Positions 9,174 to 16,626 of a stretch of 64,000 bases of DNA are shown piece by piece. Each line of letters starts with the position of its first letter. The stretch's first letter is position 1. The notes below the pieces were generated by a model. It was given only the letters and a program-made list of their open reading frames with translations. It did not search any database and was not told the origin of the DNA. Source of the DNA: Bacillus sp. M6-12 (GTDB lineage Bacteria; Bacillota; Bacilli; Bacillales; DSM-1321); assembly GCF_002860285.1 (NCBI RefSeq), contig NZ_PGVF01000003.1:246140-310139 (forward strand), read 5' to 3'. The position numbers were made by a program, and so were the translations under genes.

Positions 9174-9995
9174 CTAGACAACTTTTTTAAGGTGTTCAAG
9201 TTTGTACTCAATCGGGGTTAAATATCCTAGTGTCCCATGAATACGGATGTGATTAAACCAATGAACATAGTCGCGCAATTCTCTCGTCAGATCCTCCAGT
9301 GTATCGAAATGACGACCCTTCACAAACTCTGTTTTGATGATTTTGAATGTGGCTTCAGCTACAGCATTGTCGTAAGGACAACCCTTCATGCTTAGAGAAT
9401 GCTGGATATTAAAAGTCTCTAGTGCATCGTCAATCAGCCTATTTTTAAACTCACTCCCTCGGTCCTTATGGAAGAGCTGAATTTTGCGAAGATCCGCCTT
9501 AATGGATGAAAATGCCCGGTAAACCAGTGCAGCGTCTATATTCGGTCCAGCGCTATAACCAATGATTTCTCTATTAAAGAGATCAACAACCACACATACG
9601 TAATGCCATTTTTGATTGACCCTTCCATATGTTAAGTCGCTTACAATCGCTGTCAACTCATTTTCCTGATTAAATTCCCGGTCCAGTTCATTTGCTTGGT
9701 TAGATTTATTAACCTGCTTTGTATGAGGTTTAAATTGAGCCACTGTATAGGTGGAGACGAGACCTTGTTCTTTCATAATCCGACCAATTCGTCTTCTGGA
9801 GACAGTGGGTCCGCGTTTTTTTAATTCTACTTTGATTTTGAGAGTTCCATAGTTTTGGCGGCTCTCGTGAAAAATTTCGATGATGTCATCTTCTGATTTT
9901 CTTTCTTTCGCTTCATAATAATAAGTGCTTCTAGGCAATTGAAGGACTTCGCACATTGCTGATATCGAGTATTTGTGTTGGTTGTTCCGAATCAC
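9174..9995 (-). CDS. IS3-family transposase OrfB, copy 2
   Basis: 273 residues, with GTG start 9995 just after the orfA stop. It lacks the four residues TSDI after KSEDDI that copy 1 has, an in-frame 12-bp deletion flanked by a short repeat. The second catalytic motif reads HKDRGSEF instead of HTDRGSEF; the Asp is kept. VSDLTY and NAVAEATFK are also intact, so activity is possible. Confidence 0.88.
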   Translation of the reverse strand: MIRNNQHKYSISAMCEVLQLPRSTYYYEAKERKSEDDIIEIFHESRQNYGTLKIKVELKKRGPTVSRRRIGRIMKEQGLVSTYTVAQFKPHTKQVNKSNQANELDREFNQENELTAIVSDLTYGRVNQKWHYVCVVVDLFNREIIGYSAGPNIDAALVYRAFSSIKADLRKIQLFHKDRGSEFKNRLIDDALETFNIQHSLSMKGCPYDNAVAEATFKIIKTEFVKGRHFDTLEDLTRELRDYVHWFNHIRIHGTLGYLTPIEYKLEHLKKVV

Positions 9996-9997
9996 AT

Positions 9998-10282
9998 TTA
10001 CTTTCGTCCTAGTATCAGCGCAGCTTGCTTTAAAATATCATTCTCCATCTGTAACTGCTTGAGTTCCTTACGAAGCTTTACCAATTCTGATTCTTGTGGT
10101 GTTCGGTTATCAGCTTCTTTGAATGAGCCGGAGGCATTATGTTGAGAGATCCACTTATCAAGAGAAGATGGTGTTAGATCGTACTCACGAATGATATCCT
10201 TTCTTGGCTTGCCATTCTGATACAACTGCACCATTTGGTTTTTAAATTCATCTGTAAATGTTCTTCGCTCTCGTTTAGTCAT
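9998..10282 (-). CDS. IS3-family transposase OrfA, copy 2
   Basis: A 94-residue HTH plus coiled-coil protein, full length. It keeps the REYDLTPSS segment that is shortened in copy 1, so this copy is the more likely source of functional OrfA. Confidence 0.87.
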   Translation of the reverse strand: MTKRERRTFTDEFKNQMVQLYQNGKPRKDIIREYDLTPSSLDKWISQHNASGSFKEADNRTPQESELVKLRKELKQLQMENDILKQAALILGRK

Positions 10283-10573
10283 TGTAGATTCTCCTCAACT
10301 AGTGTATTAGTAGTCTACTTGACCTTAAAATCCTGTCCAACTAAGTGTAGCCTATCCATTCTTTATTTTTGCAGTTAGATAATCTTCAATTAATGGACAC
10401 CATTAAACGCAGATAATCTTTTTTTCTCTCCATGTTTTTTTATAAGGTGCTTCTGAAAGGCCTATTGATAAGAAATTAAGTGAAGATTAAAAAAGGAAAA
10501 ACCGTGACTGGGATTAATCACCCTGTTCAAGGTTTTTCTTATTAATGTTTGTGTTACTTCTGTTGTATTTACT

Positions 10574-10954
10574 TTAGAATATCTTTTGCCGGTCCCGCTC
10601 TTCTTTTAAAATCTCTACCGCTTCCCTAAACCTTAACGAATGGACGATTTCCCGCTCCCTTAAAAATCTGAGCGAATCATTGATGTCCGAGTCATCAGAG
10701 ATATCAATCAACCACTGGTAAGTTGCACGCGCTTTTTCCTCGGCGGCAATATCCTCATACAGGTCAGCAATCAGACCGCCTTTGGCTTGGATGTATGCAG
10801 CGGTAAAAGGAACACCAGAAGCGTTTTGATAGTACAATGCACTATCATGGTTAACATAATGGTCTACCAGTCCAGCATTCCTCAATTGCTGAGGGGGTGT
10901 GTCCTTTGTGAGCTTATATAACAAGCACCGAAATACGCACCTATCAGGAACCAA
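10574..10954 (-). pseudogene. Manganese catalase (CotJC/YdbD type), C-terminal fragment
   Basis: Roughly residues 19-126 match the C-terminal third of Mn-containing catalases: NAGLVDHYVNHDSALYY, IADLYEDIAAEEKARATY and RFLREREIVHSLRF. The family is about 270-300 residues. The N-terminal two thirds, with part of the dimanganese site, are gone, and the first 18 or so residues here (MVPDRCVFRC...) are unrelated. A weak hairpin at 10494-10540 could terminate it. It ends against the IS junction region at 10358, consistent with a rearrangement. Confidence 0.7.
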
Positions 10955-11088
10955 AGCAAATATAAATCCTTGTAGAAAAATTTTCTTCTAAAGACACTTT
11001 TCCGCTCCTACTTTGTGTATTCATCCACTCAAATAAAAAGTTTGGACATACCCTGTTAGTGAGTTTGAAATTCGGAGGTGTAGTGTAA

Positions 11089-11328
11089 ATGTCAGTTTCA
11101 CGTTATCACGGTATGTGCAGCCGCGGCATTGGAAGGGCTGTTGAAATTAAAATGCGTGACGGCCGTACGCATCGGGGAATCATCGATCGGGTTACTCGAG
11201 ACAGAGTGTATCTCCGTCCATTTGGCAAAAACTATGGTGGATATGGATACGGATGGGGCTTTGGATTCGCTGCAGGATTTGCACTGGGAGCAATCGTCAG
11301 CCTGGCTTTTATTCCGTTTTTCTGGTAA
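11089..11328 (+). CDS. Small membrane protein with LSm-like N-terminus
   Basis: ATG 11089 has GGAGGTG upstream. Residues 13-45 (GRAVEIKMRDGRTHRGIIDRV, then RVYLRPFG) look like the Sm1 strand-turn motif of LSm/Hfq-type beta barrels. A Gly/Tyr linker (GGYGYGWGFGFAAG) and one transmembrane helix follow, ending FIPFFW. Such proteins are frequent, unnamed genes in Bacillaceae near sporulation loci. The LSm comparison is inferred from pattern only. A plus-strand terminator follows at 11352-11383. Confidence 0.6.
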   Translation: MSVSRYHGMCSRGIGRAVEIKMRDGRTHRGIIDRVTRDRVYLRPFGKNYGGYGYGWGFGFAAGFALGAIVSLAFIPFFW

Positions 11329-11351
11329 TGAATTTTTGTCCTAGAGTTGTC

Positions 11352-11383
11352 AAGGTACCGTTTTTGGCTGCGGTATCTTTTTT
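11352..11383 (+). terminator. Rho-independent terminator
   Basis: GGTACCG/CGGTATC stem with one G-T pair, a nine-base loop and six T. It ends the LSm-like gene. Confidence 0.75.
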
Positions 11384-11524
11384 ACTTATTTTAACTATTA
11401 CATCAAGCAATCTTTATTAAATCTTGCTATCAAGACCTTTTTGAGGTTGGTTTCTTCAATAGGCGAATTTATTTTATCATCTCGATATCAAGCTGTTTCC
11501 AACAGTTGCATACGTTTTCCGCAA

Positions 11525-11632
11525 GGATTGTCTCTTTCAGGGAGAAAATCTTTTAATTTTTTTTATTCTGAAGTAAACAATAGCCCTTTCCATTCTTCAG
11601 GCTTGTACATATTATAAACCGAGTATAAAACT
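11525..11632 (+). repeat. Terminator/sigma-K-like promoter cassette, copy B
   Basis: Plus-strand counterpart of 3990-4097: GATTGTCTC...GAGA hairpin, T run, CTGAAGTAAACAATAGCCC, then TTGTACATATTATAAA. Here the promoter-like part is followed directly by a YjcZ gene, as expected if the repeat carries working sites. No gene is left upstream of the terminator part. Confidence 0.6.
11608..11616 (+). promoter_or_regulatory. Sigma-K-like -10 element
   Basis: CATATTATA fits the sigma-K consensus CATANNNTA. A start some 7 bases on would give a leader of about 35 bases to the YjcZ GTG at 11660. The same position in repeat copies A and C reads CATATGATA and CATATTGTA. No clear AC -35 was fixed, and sigma-E is an alternative. 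Confidence 0.45.
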
Positions 11633-11659
11633 CAAAAGAAATAAAAGGAGTGGATTATT

Positions 11660-11773
11660 GTGGGAGAAAGCGTTGGAGGATACGGTTATGGCTGTGGGTT
11701 CGCCTTACTGGTTGTACTATTTATTTTGTTAATTATCATTGGCTGTTCATTTGGTAAAGGCTACGGCTACTAA
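11660..11773 (+). CDS. YjcZ-family tiny membrane protein (37 aa)
   Basis: Too short for usual gene callers. GTG 11660 lies nine bases after AAAGGAG. The product reads VGESVGGYGYGCG, then the core FALLVVLFILLIIIGC (one transmembrane helix ending Gly-Cys), then FGKGYGY. This is the YjcZ/TIGR01732 signature. It is driven by the sigma-K-like site in repeat B and ended by a hairpin at 11789-11833. Role: small membrane peptide of sporulation, function unknown. Confidence 0.82.
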   Translation: MGESVGGYGYGCGFALLVVLFILLIIIGCSFGKGYGY

Positions 11774-11788
11774 TAACCATAATTAATC

Positions 11789-11833
11789 GCAAAAGCCTTG
11801 TAATCGGCTCAAAGCCTTTTATGAGGCTTTTGC
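11789..11833 (+). terminator. Terminator after YjcZ gene
   Basis: GCAAAAGCC/GGCTTTTGC arms nine bases long enclosing a second small hairpin (AAAGCC...GGCTTT). The T run is weak. Confidence 0.55.
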
Positions 11834-12063
11834 TATTTGTAGCAATATTTTTCTTCATGGGTACATTTTTAGTGAAAAAAAGCAGCCGAGGAATCCCGGC
11901 AGCACGTTTACTTCTATAATCAATCAGATTGGCATATTGTTTCAGGGTAAATCCTTCAATGCTCGAATAGCCCATAAACTTAGTGATATCCTGGATAGAA
12001 TTATCGGTTTCTGGTGGGGTAAGTATAAATTAAAACACTAACAAAGACACATTTTTTGCTCCT
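11834..12063 (-). pseudogene. Unrecognised gene fragment
   Basis: The minus-strand frame over about 11860-12020 reads SIQDITKFMGYSSIEG, FTLKQYANLIDYRS and AAGIPRLLF. This has protein-like composition but no ribosome site and no family that I recognise. It is probably debris between the two repeat cassettes. Confidence 0.25.
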
Positions 12064-12170
12064 GAATTGTCTCTTTTCGGAGAGGTAATCCTTTTATTTT
12101 TTATCTGAAACAAACAAAAGCCCTGCCGTTATTAACGGCTTTTACATATTGTAAAACGAGTAAATACACT
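12064..12170 (+). repeat. Terminator/sigma-K-like promoter cassette, copy C
   Basis: Same order as copies A and B: hairpin TTGTCTCTTTTCGGAGAG, T run, ATCTGAAACAAACAAAAGCCC, then CATATTGTA at 12145-12153. What follows is a strong terminator, not a gene, so this promoter-like part is orphaned. Confidence 0.55.
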
Positions 12171-12176
12171 CCCAAG

Positions 12177-12218
12177 AAAAAGGGCATCCAAATCTACTGT
12201 ACTGGATACCCTTTTTTA
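12177..12218 (+). terminator. Strong Rho-independent terminator
   Basis: A 12-pair stem AAAGGGcATCCA/TGGATaCCCTTT with one mismatch and six T. It lies just after repeat copy C with no gene before it, supporting loss of a gene there. The 290 bases up to 12510 hold nothing else visible. Confidence 0.8.
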
Positions 12219-12510
12219 TTTCCTTTCGCTTGTTTCTTGCTACGGCTCATCCAGAGCCAGCCACTTGCGGTTGTCCTCAACCATAGCCAACAAACAATAC
12301 TCGAATTAATTGCATGCGCCTCTTTAGCTTACAAATTCTCCTAGTGTCTTTTTAGAACATAACCAATAGATTTGAACTTGATAAAATATTAAAGACAAGT
12401 GTGGATTTCTGTTATTCATATAGTATTTGTCCAATCTAATCTTTAATAGTTACATATCCTGCAATAAAGGACAAGATTATCCCTTAATACTAGTCAGAGG
12501 AGGAAGCGTT

Positions 12511-12750
12511 ATGTGCTTTGGATGTGGCGGATATCGTTACACATCTCCTGTAACTACCGCCCCAAGTTATGGCGTCGGTGAATTTGCATTAATCGTCGTA
12601 CTGCTTATCCTATTAATTATCATCGGCTGCGTATTAAAGAAGGGCTTGTGCAAGGCTGATGGATATGGTGGCGGACACATGTTTGCCTTGATTGTTATGC
12701 TATTTCTCATAATTATTATCGGCTGCTTGTTCTTGAATGTATTAATTTAG
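12511..12750 (+). CDS. Double YjcZ-like protein with two tiny-TM units
   Basis: ATG 12511 with GAGGAGG upstream is preferred over the longer frame from 12427. The 79 residues begin MCFGCGGYRY. They hold two copies of the YjcZ core: EFALIVVLLILLIIIGC (residues 24-40) and MFALIVMLFLIIIIGC (57-72), joined by a Lys/Gly linker. A normal YjcZ has one. This looks like a duplication that made a two-helix protein. It lies in a cluster of small sporulation-type genes. Confidence 0.8.
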   Translation: MCFGCGGYRYTSPVTTAPSYGVGEFALIVVLLILLIIIGCVLKKGLCKADGYGGGHMFALIVMLFLIIIIGCLFLNVLI

Positions 12751-13017
12751 AAACTGGGACGGGATTTTAATGAGAATTCTAGTAATCTATCCTTAATGAA
12801 TTAATTTAAATTAAAGAATTTTTCGCTTCTAAAAGAAAGATTACTTTCGATTCTACTCAGAGCTTCTTATTTGCCGATTAATCACACATAGATTTTCAAA
12901 TATTATATTTCAAAAATCCAAATGTGTTTTTTGGGCCGTTACCTTTCCTAAAAGATTCGCATTTTCATATAACTAATAAAGAAAAGATACCTAATCGAAG
13001 CAAAGGAGGTTTTTGAT

Positions 13018-13257
13018 TTGTTTTCCAGAAGACCGGAAAGACGGCCGACGCCCTCCATTTTTTCTTTGGGCCCAGTTCGTCGTCGCCCAGTACAGCAGCC
13101 TACCAATTTCCTGTCCCAGTTTCGTACATCTGACGGTAGTTTTGATTTCATAAAGATTGCAGGGAGTGCTCAAGAAGCTATGAATATGTATAACCAAGTA
13201 AAACCCCTCGTAAGTCCCTTCATAGCCCCTTTTATTACAAAATTCCTTAAAAAGTAA
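13018..13257 (+). CDS. YppG/YqfQ-like small protein
   Basis: TTG 13018 lies seven bases after AAAGGAGGT. The 79 residues have an Arg/Pro-rich head (FSRRPERRPTP), then the conserved tail FLSQFRTSDGSFDFIKI, then AQEAMNMYNQVKPLVSPF. This matches the C-terminal motif of YppG/YqfQ-type Bacillus proteins, often associated with the spore coat. No enzyme motif is seen. A nonsense-strand ORF overlaps it and is ignored. Confidence 0.65.
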   Translation: MFSRRPERRPTPSIFSLGPVRRRPVQQPTNFLSQFRTSDGSFDFIKIAGSAQEAMNMYNQVKPLVSPFIAPFITKFLKK

Positions 13258-13347
13258 CCAGTAACAGATACTTCATCTCATTTTATTAGGTTACGAATGT
13301 ATCGATTGGGGATTTAATTGAGAAGAGAGAACACTAAAGGGGCTGTT

Positions 13348-13401
13348 GACAAAAGGGTGAAAGGAGCCAAAATTCCTTTCACCCTTTGCTCATTTTGTCA
13401 T
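13348..13401. repeat. Long inverted repeat, possible IS end or MITE
   Basis: Perfect 11-bp arms GGGTGAAAGGA/TCCTTTCACCC (13356-13366 and 13375-13385), flanked by TGACAAAA/TTTTGTCA. GGGGCTGT precedes it, which resembles the terminus of several Bacillus insertion sequences. It could also act as a terminator for the YppG-like gene. Confidence 0.5.
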
Positions 13402-13468
13402 GATTTACTTTTGAACCGGGTCACAGGCCCAAAACTTCCCCCAATTTATTGCCTTTACCATCCGTTTT

Positions 13469-13702
13469 AGATTTAAACAAAAAGTGTTGGCAGGTGTGAA
13501 CATTAAGCTTGGTTCTGTTGTTTCAGATGTTCTCGGTGTATCGGCAAGAGACATGCTTGACGCCATCGCAGGTGGTGAAGAGGATCCTGAAAAACTAGCA
13601 AATTTTCGCTCGACGCACCATGAAAAAGAAGAAAGAAGAAATGGAACTCGCCTAAAAGGCTATATTAACCTGAAAACTGCGATTTTTAGAAGTTTTATTT
13701 AA
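13469..13702 (+). pseudogene. IS110-family transposase remnant
   Basis: KVLAGVNIKLGSVVSDVLGV and SARDMLDAIAGGEEDPEKLA match the middle of IS110/IS116-type transposases (the region before the Transposase_20 domain). A +1 shift follows: the expected ARRTMKKKKEEMELA lies in the next frame. The rest is absent. No start, no catalytic DEDD domain. A degraded insertion. Confidence 0.75.
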
Positions 13703-13968
13703 AGCTTTACTTCTACCTCAATTCCATCATTCAATTTCGTTTCAACAAGGATAACTCCACTGTGCTTAGAAAATCCCTGCAGCAACGGTTTCAAATCTTT
13801 TCTTTCAATTTCCGGGAAGAAGAATTTGCTGCCATCCTTTTCAATTGCTTTATTTATTAAGCGGATAATCCTTTTTGATGTAATAATAAAACTGACCAAA
13901 TTTAAAACCGGATAGGGAACGGGAATGGAGAATCGTTTATCCTTTACTTTCACCTTGACTTTTAACAT
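13699..13968 (-). CDS. Conserved small protein, third gene of the DUF2089 operon
   Basis: 89 residues from ATG 13968. Basic beta-rich start (LKVKVKVKDKRFSIPVPYP), then a hydrophobic stretch (LNLVSFIITSKRII) and an acidic end (VETKLNDGIEVEVKL). It lies three bases after the SHOCT-like gene and is clearly cotranscribed with it. In relatives the same place is taken by a small protein without a known function. The name is withheld. Confidence 0.6.
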   Translation of the reverse strand: MLKVKVKVKDKRFSIPVPYPVLNLVSFIITSKRIIRLINKAIEKDGSKFFFPEIERKDLKPLLQGFSKHSGVILVETKLNDGIEVEVKL

Positions 13969-13971
13969 AAT

Positions 13972-14358
13972 CTACTCAATCACCACAAAAACTTTATCAC
14001 CATTGGCCGAGGTGATGTCAACTATCTGTCCGTCCAATTCGTTTTCAATTGCTTCGATGAGCAGGTCAACGTTAATATCTTTTACATATTTTTCTGCCTC
14101 AGGTATTTTTTCAGCAATATTTGTACCTACTTTTAAAACAGCCTTTACCAGATTAATCGGTAAATTCACATTTACATTATCTCCTTCTTCGGAGGACACA
14201 CGAATCTTTAACATTTTATTTCCATATGGGACTTCTTTTTTTGTTACAAGCTCTGGCTGATCTTTACCTTGTAAAATATGAATTAATTCACTTGCTTTTT
14301 CCTTATCAATCTTTCCTTCCTCCACCAGGGTTAAGACTCTCGAAATTTCGTCCTTCAT
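13972..14358 (-). CDS. SHOCT-like domain protein
   Basis: 128 residues. The first 35 (ISRVLTLVEEGKIDKEKASELIHIL) are a SHOCT-like short helical oligomerisation domain. The rest (VPYGNKMLKIRVSSEEGDNV, then a Val/Ile/Asp-rich part) resembles the YvlB/DUF4097-linked region. The ATG overlaps the DUF2089 gene stop by four bases (ATGA), indicating translational coupling. It probably acts with the upstream DNA-binding protein; the process is unknown. Confidence 0.7.
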   Translation of the reverse strand: MKDEISRVLTLVEEGKIDKEKASELIHILQGKDQPELVTKKEVPYGNKMLKIRVSSEEGDNVNVNLPINLVKAVLKVGTNIAEKIPEAEKYVKDINVDLLIEAIENELDGQIVDITSANGDKVFVVIE

Positions 14359-14729
14359 TGTACTTCCCCCTCTTTTAATAACTGAATGGCTTTCTCTGCC
14401 GTAATTTCGCCTTTTTCCAATAAGGATACAATTTTTTTCTTATCCACTTCCGGTTTCTTTTGAGAGGAAAATCCCAGAGCAGTGATAATGTCATCTAATT
14501 TTCCTCTGACTGTCGGATAGGAAATTCCGAGCTCCTTCTCGACCTCTTTGATATTTCCACGGCATTTAAGAAAAATCTCAATAAAATGCAGCTGTTCCTG
14601 ACCGAGAGCCGCCAGTCTTGAAACTTCAAATTCATTTTCTACCGTTGTCTGGCAATGGTTACACTGTAGCTTAGTAATTTTTAGCGCTTTGCTGCAAACA
14701 GGACAATTAGTGAGTAAAGGATATGCCAT
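14355..14729 (-). CDS. DUF2089-family regulator-like protein
   Basis: 124 residues. N-terminal zinc ribbon CPVC (11-14) and CNHC (28-31), then a helix-turn-helix-like part (EVEKELGISYPTVRGKLDDI), then a C-terminal SHOCT-like helix pair (IVSLLEKGEITAEKAIQLL). This is the DUF2089 arrangement. It is first in a three-gene operon and probably the autoregulator; an AT-rich palindrome about 100 bases upstream (14828-14856) is a candidate operator. Confidence 0.8.
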   Translation of the reverse strand: MAYPLLTNCPVCSKALKITKLQCNHCQTTVENEFEVSRLAALGQEQLHFIEIFLKCRGNIKEVEKELGISYPTVRGKLDDIITALGFSSQKKPEVDKKKIVSLLEKGEITAEKAIQLLKEGEVQ

Positions 14730-14827
14730 ACTGTTCTCCTTTCTTTCAGTTAATCATATTCTACATCATATATTTTATTTTTCAAACATCTTTTTAAAAT
14801 TATTTATAAAAACCTATGTTTTTATTC

Positions 14828-14856
14828 AATAAATTAAATTACATATTTAATTTATT
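14828..14856. promoter_or_regulatory. AT-rich palindrome upstream of DUF2089 operon
   Basis: Perfect 12-bp arms AATAAATTAAAT/ATTTAATTTATT with a five-base spacer. The position, 100-130 bases before the DUF2089 start, suits an operator. AT-only palindromes can arise by chance in this background. Confidence 0.35.
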
Positions 14857-14881
14857 AATTTATTGAACATTCAAGTTAAAG

Positions 14882-14909
14882 TAAAAAACAGACTCATTGG
14901 AGAGTCTGT
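14882..14909 (-). terminator. Terminator-like hairpin, minus strand
   Basis: ACAGACTC/GAGTCTGT, eight perfect pairs, with six T after it on the minus strand. The only thing upstream is gene debris (15040-15353), so it is probably left from a lost gene. Confidence 0.55.
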
Positions 14910-15236
14910 CTGATTGTCGAGAAAGGGATATGAATCTATTTGACACTTAAAGGAAAATTCTTCGAAAAGTGGGTTCTTCAATTTAACGGTCCTTTAATGG
15001 AATAAGGCATTACTATTTGTTCCCTTCCGATAGTATTCTATATAATGATATTTCTTTAATTGGCCTTTAAATTTTCCTTAAAGTACTTTCGGTATCCTTT
15101 TTGGCAGCTTCTTTCTTACGTTTGATTCGTTCTTTTTATTACACACATCTCTTTGCTTCGGTCGATGTAAGTGTCAGGCCCTCGGTGCTTAAAGCAGCGG
15201 GGGCATGATCCTAAAATTGCTAATTTTCAAATCAAT

Positions 15237-15353
15237 TCATTTACTTGGCCAATAGTAGATATATTCTTTTGTATTAGAAACAGAAATCGAAATTTCATTC
15301 GAAAATAATTCACCAATGACGTCCAGCAGTGAACTTAAGGTTATATATTCCAT
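15237..15353 (-). pseudogene. Sensor-domain N-terminal remnant with CGA-to-TGA type stop
   Basis: ATG 15353 starts LSSLLDVIGELFSNEISIS, then NTKEYIYYWPSK, then TGA (15237-15239). In the same frame IDLKI follows directly after the stop. The run EYIYYWPSK-x-IDLKI resembles the N-terminal sensor region of some Bacillus chemotaxis or PAS-like regulators (PxKxIDL). A stop in place of an Arg codon plus loss of the rest makes this a pseudogene. A second scrap, KERIKRKKEAAKKD, lies at about 15075-15135. The whole gap 14910-15484 otherwise holds nothing visible. Confidence 0.4.
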
Positions 15354-15484
15354 ACTATTAACACCTCATTCACATCTTTATTTTCACTAAATTTCACTGA
15401 TGCTTAGAAACGATAGGCTAATAGTAATTATTTTAAGCCATTACTAATAACGGGTATACTATTAAGGAAAGGATGTGGTTCATC

Positions 15485-16513
15485 ATGAATACAATGAAGG
15501 CGGTAGGATTAACTCGTTACCTTCCAATTGACAATCCCCAAAGCCTGGTGGACGTAATTGTAGAAAAACCAAAAGCAACGGGTCGTGACATTTTGGTCAA
15601 AGTTGCGGCCATATCGGTCAACCCTGTTGATACAAAGGTACGAGCTCCTAAGGAAAGAGTTGAGGAAGTTCCTAAAATTCTAGGTTGGGATGTAGCAGGT
15701 GTCGTCGAAGAGACAGGACCGGACTGTTCATTGTTTCGTCCGGGAGATGAAGTTTTTTATGCTGGCAGTATTGCACGACAAGGCGGAAACAGTGAATACC
15801 ATCTGGTCGATGAACGAATCGTTGGGCGCAAACCTGTTTCCTTAAGTTTTGTGGAAGCCGCAGCTCTTCCCCTAACCTCCATTACAGCTTGGGAAGCGTT
15901 ATTTACCCGAATGTCTATTTCCCAAGATCCGGGCCCTAACAAAGGAAAGGCTCTGCTGATCATTGGTGCAGCCGGGGGTGTAGGTTCCATTGCCACTCAG
16001 CTTGCAAAACAAGCGGGGCTTACTGTAATCGGGACTGCTTCCCGATCGGAAACTGTTAGCTGGGTTAAATCAATGGGCGCGGACTATACCATTAATCACC
16101 ATGACCCGCTCCTTCCACAACTTCAAGCAATTGGATTTGCAAACGTTCCGTACATTTTTTGCCTGAATGCTTTGGAAAAACACTGGGCCGGTATTAGCGA
16201 AGCTATTTCTCCGCAAGGAGTTGTGTGCGCAATTGATGATCCAACCTCTCCGCTGGACCTCAAATTGCTTAAGCAAAAAAGTGTCACCTTCGTGTGGGAG
16301 TTTATGTTTACTCGCCCTGTTTACGAAACAGATGATATGATTGAGCAGCATCTATTGCTTAATCGTATTGCTGATGCTGTGGACCAACAAAAATTAAAGA
16401 CAACACTGGCTGAAGTCCTTGGACCAATCTCAGCAGAAAATCTCCGTCAAGCCCATAAATTTTTGGAGAGCAATAGGACGATTGGAAAAATTGTACTAGA
16501 AGGTTTTGTTTAA
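15485..16513 (+). CDS. Zinc-less MDR-family NAD(P)-dependent oxidoreductase (quinone oxidoreductase/ZADH1 type)
   Basis: Medium-chain dehydrogenase/reductase acting on quinones or enones with NADPH. ATG 15485 is chosen because AAGGAAAGG lies nine bases upstream; a further in-frame ATG at 15473 is too close to it. GroES-like part at residues 25-120 (ILGWDVAGVV, FRPGDEVFYAG), Rossmann part with IIGAAGGVGSIATQLAK near 155-172. At 342 residues it is normal. The catalytic-zinc Cys and His of alcohol dehydrogenases are lacking. It is alone, followed by a terminator. Confidence 0.85.
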   Translation: MNTMKAVGLTRYLPIDNPQSLVDVIVEKPKATGRDILVKVAAISVNPVDTKVRAPKERVEEVPKILGWDVAGVVEETGPDCSLFRPGDEVFYAGSIARQGGNSEYHLVDERIVGRKPVSLSFVEAAALPLTSITAWEALFTRMSISQDPGPNKGKALLIIGAAGGVGSIATQLAKQAGLTVIGTASRSETVSWVKSMGADYTINHHDPLLPQLQAIGFANVPYIFCLNALEKHWAGISEAISPQGVVCAIDDPTSPLDLKLLKQKSVTFVWEFMFTRPVYETDDMIEQHLLLNRIADAVDQQKLKTTLAEVLGPISAENLRQAHKFLESNRTIGKIVLEGFV

Positions 16514-16594
16514 AAACCTGTTTGCAGAGATTTTAAAAAACAATGCCGTTTCCCGATAAATCGGTGATTCGATAATTGCAATAGGATATAAATA

Positions 16595-16626
16595 TAAAGC
16601 CGACTGCTGATCGCAGCCGGCTTTAA
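16595..16626 (+). terminator. Terminator after the oxidoreductase gene
   Basis: AAAGCCGaCTGC/GCAGcCGGCTTT, 11 pairs with one mismatch and a short loop. Few T follow. Confidence 0.65.

Larger units (their letters stand above)
4922..10358. mobile_element. Putative composite transposon IS-gtaB-GT2-IS
   Basis: Two same-orientation IS3 copies bracket a UTP-glucose pyrophosphorylase gene and a GT2 glycosyltransferase gene. The outermost flanking trinucleotides, 4919-4921 and 10359-10361, are both TTC, while the inner flanks (AAC and AGT) differ from each other and from TTC. A 3-bp target duplication around the whole unit is what a composite transposition would leave. The chance of a 3-bp match is 1 in 64, so this is suggestive only. 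Confidence 0.5.
9156..10358 (-). mobile_element. IS3-family insertion sequence, copy 2 (1203 bp)
   Basis: Nearly identical to 4922-6133 and in the same orientation. The left end TGGATT at 9156 and the right end ATCCA at 10358 coincide with copy 1. It has a full orfA and a 12-bp shorter orfB. Confidence 0.9.

Noticed and set aside
13925..14260. Plus-strand 111-residue ORF
   Set aside because: Shadow of the SHOCT-like gene, no site, low-complexity Ser/Thr/Phe composition.
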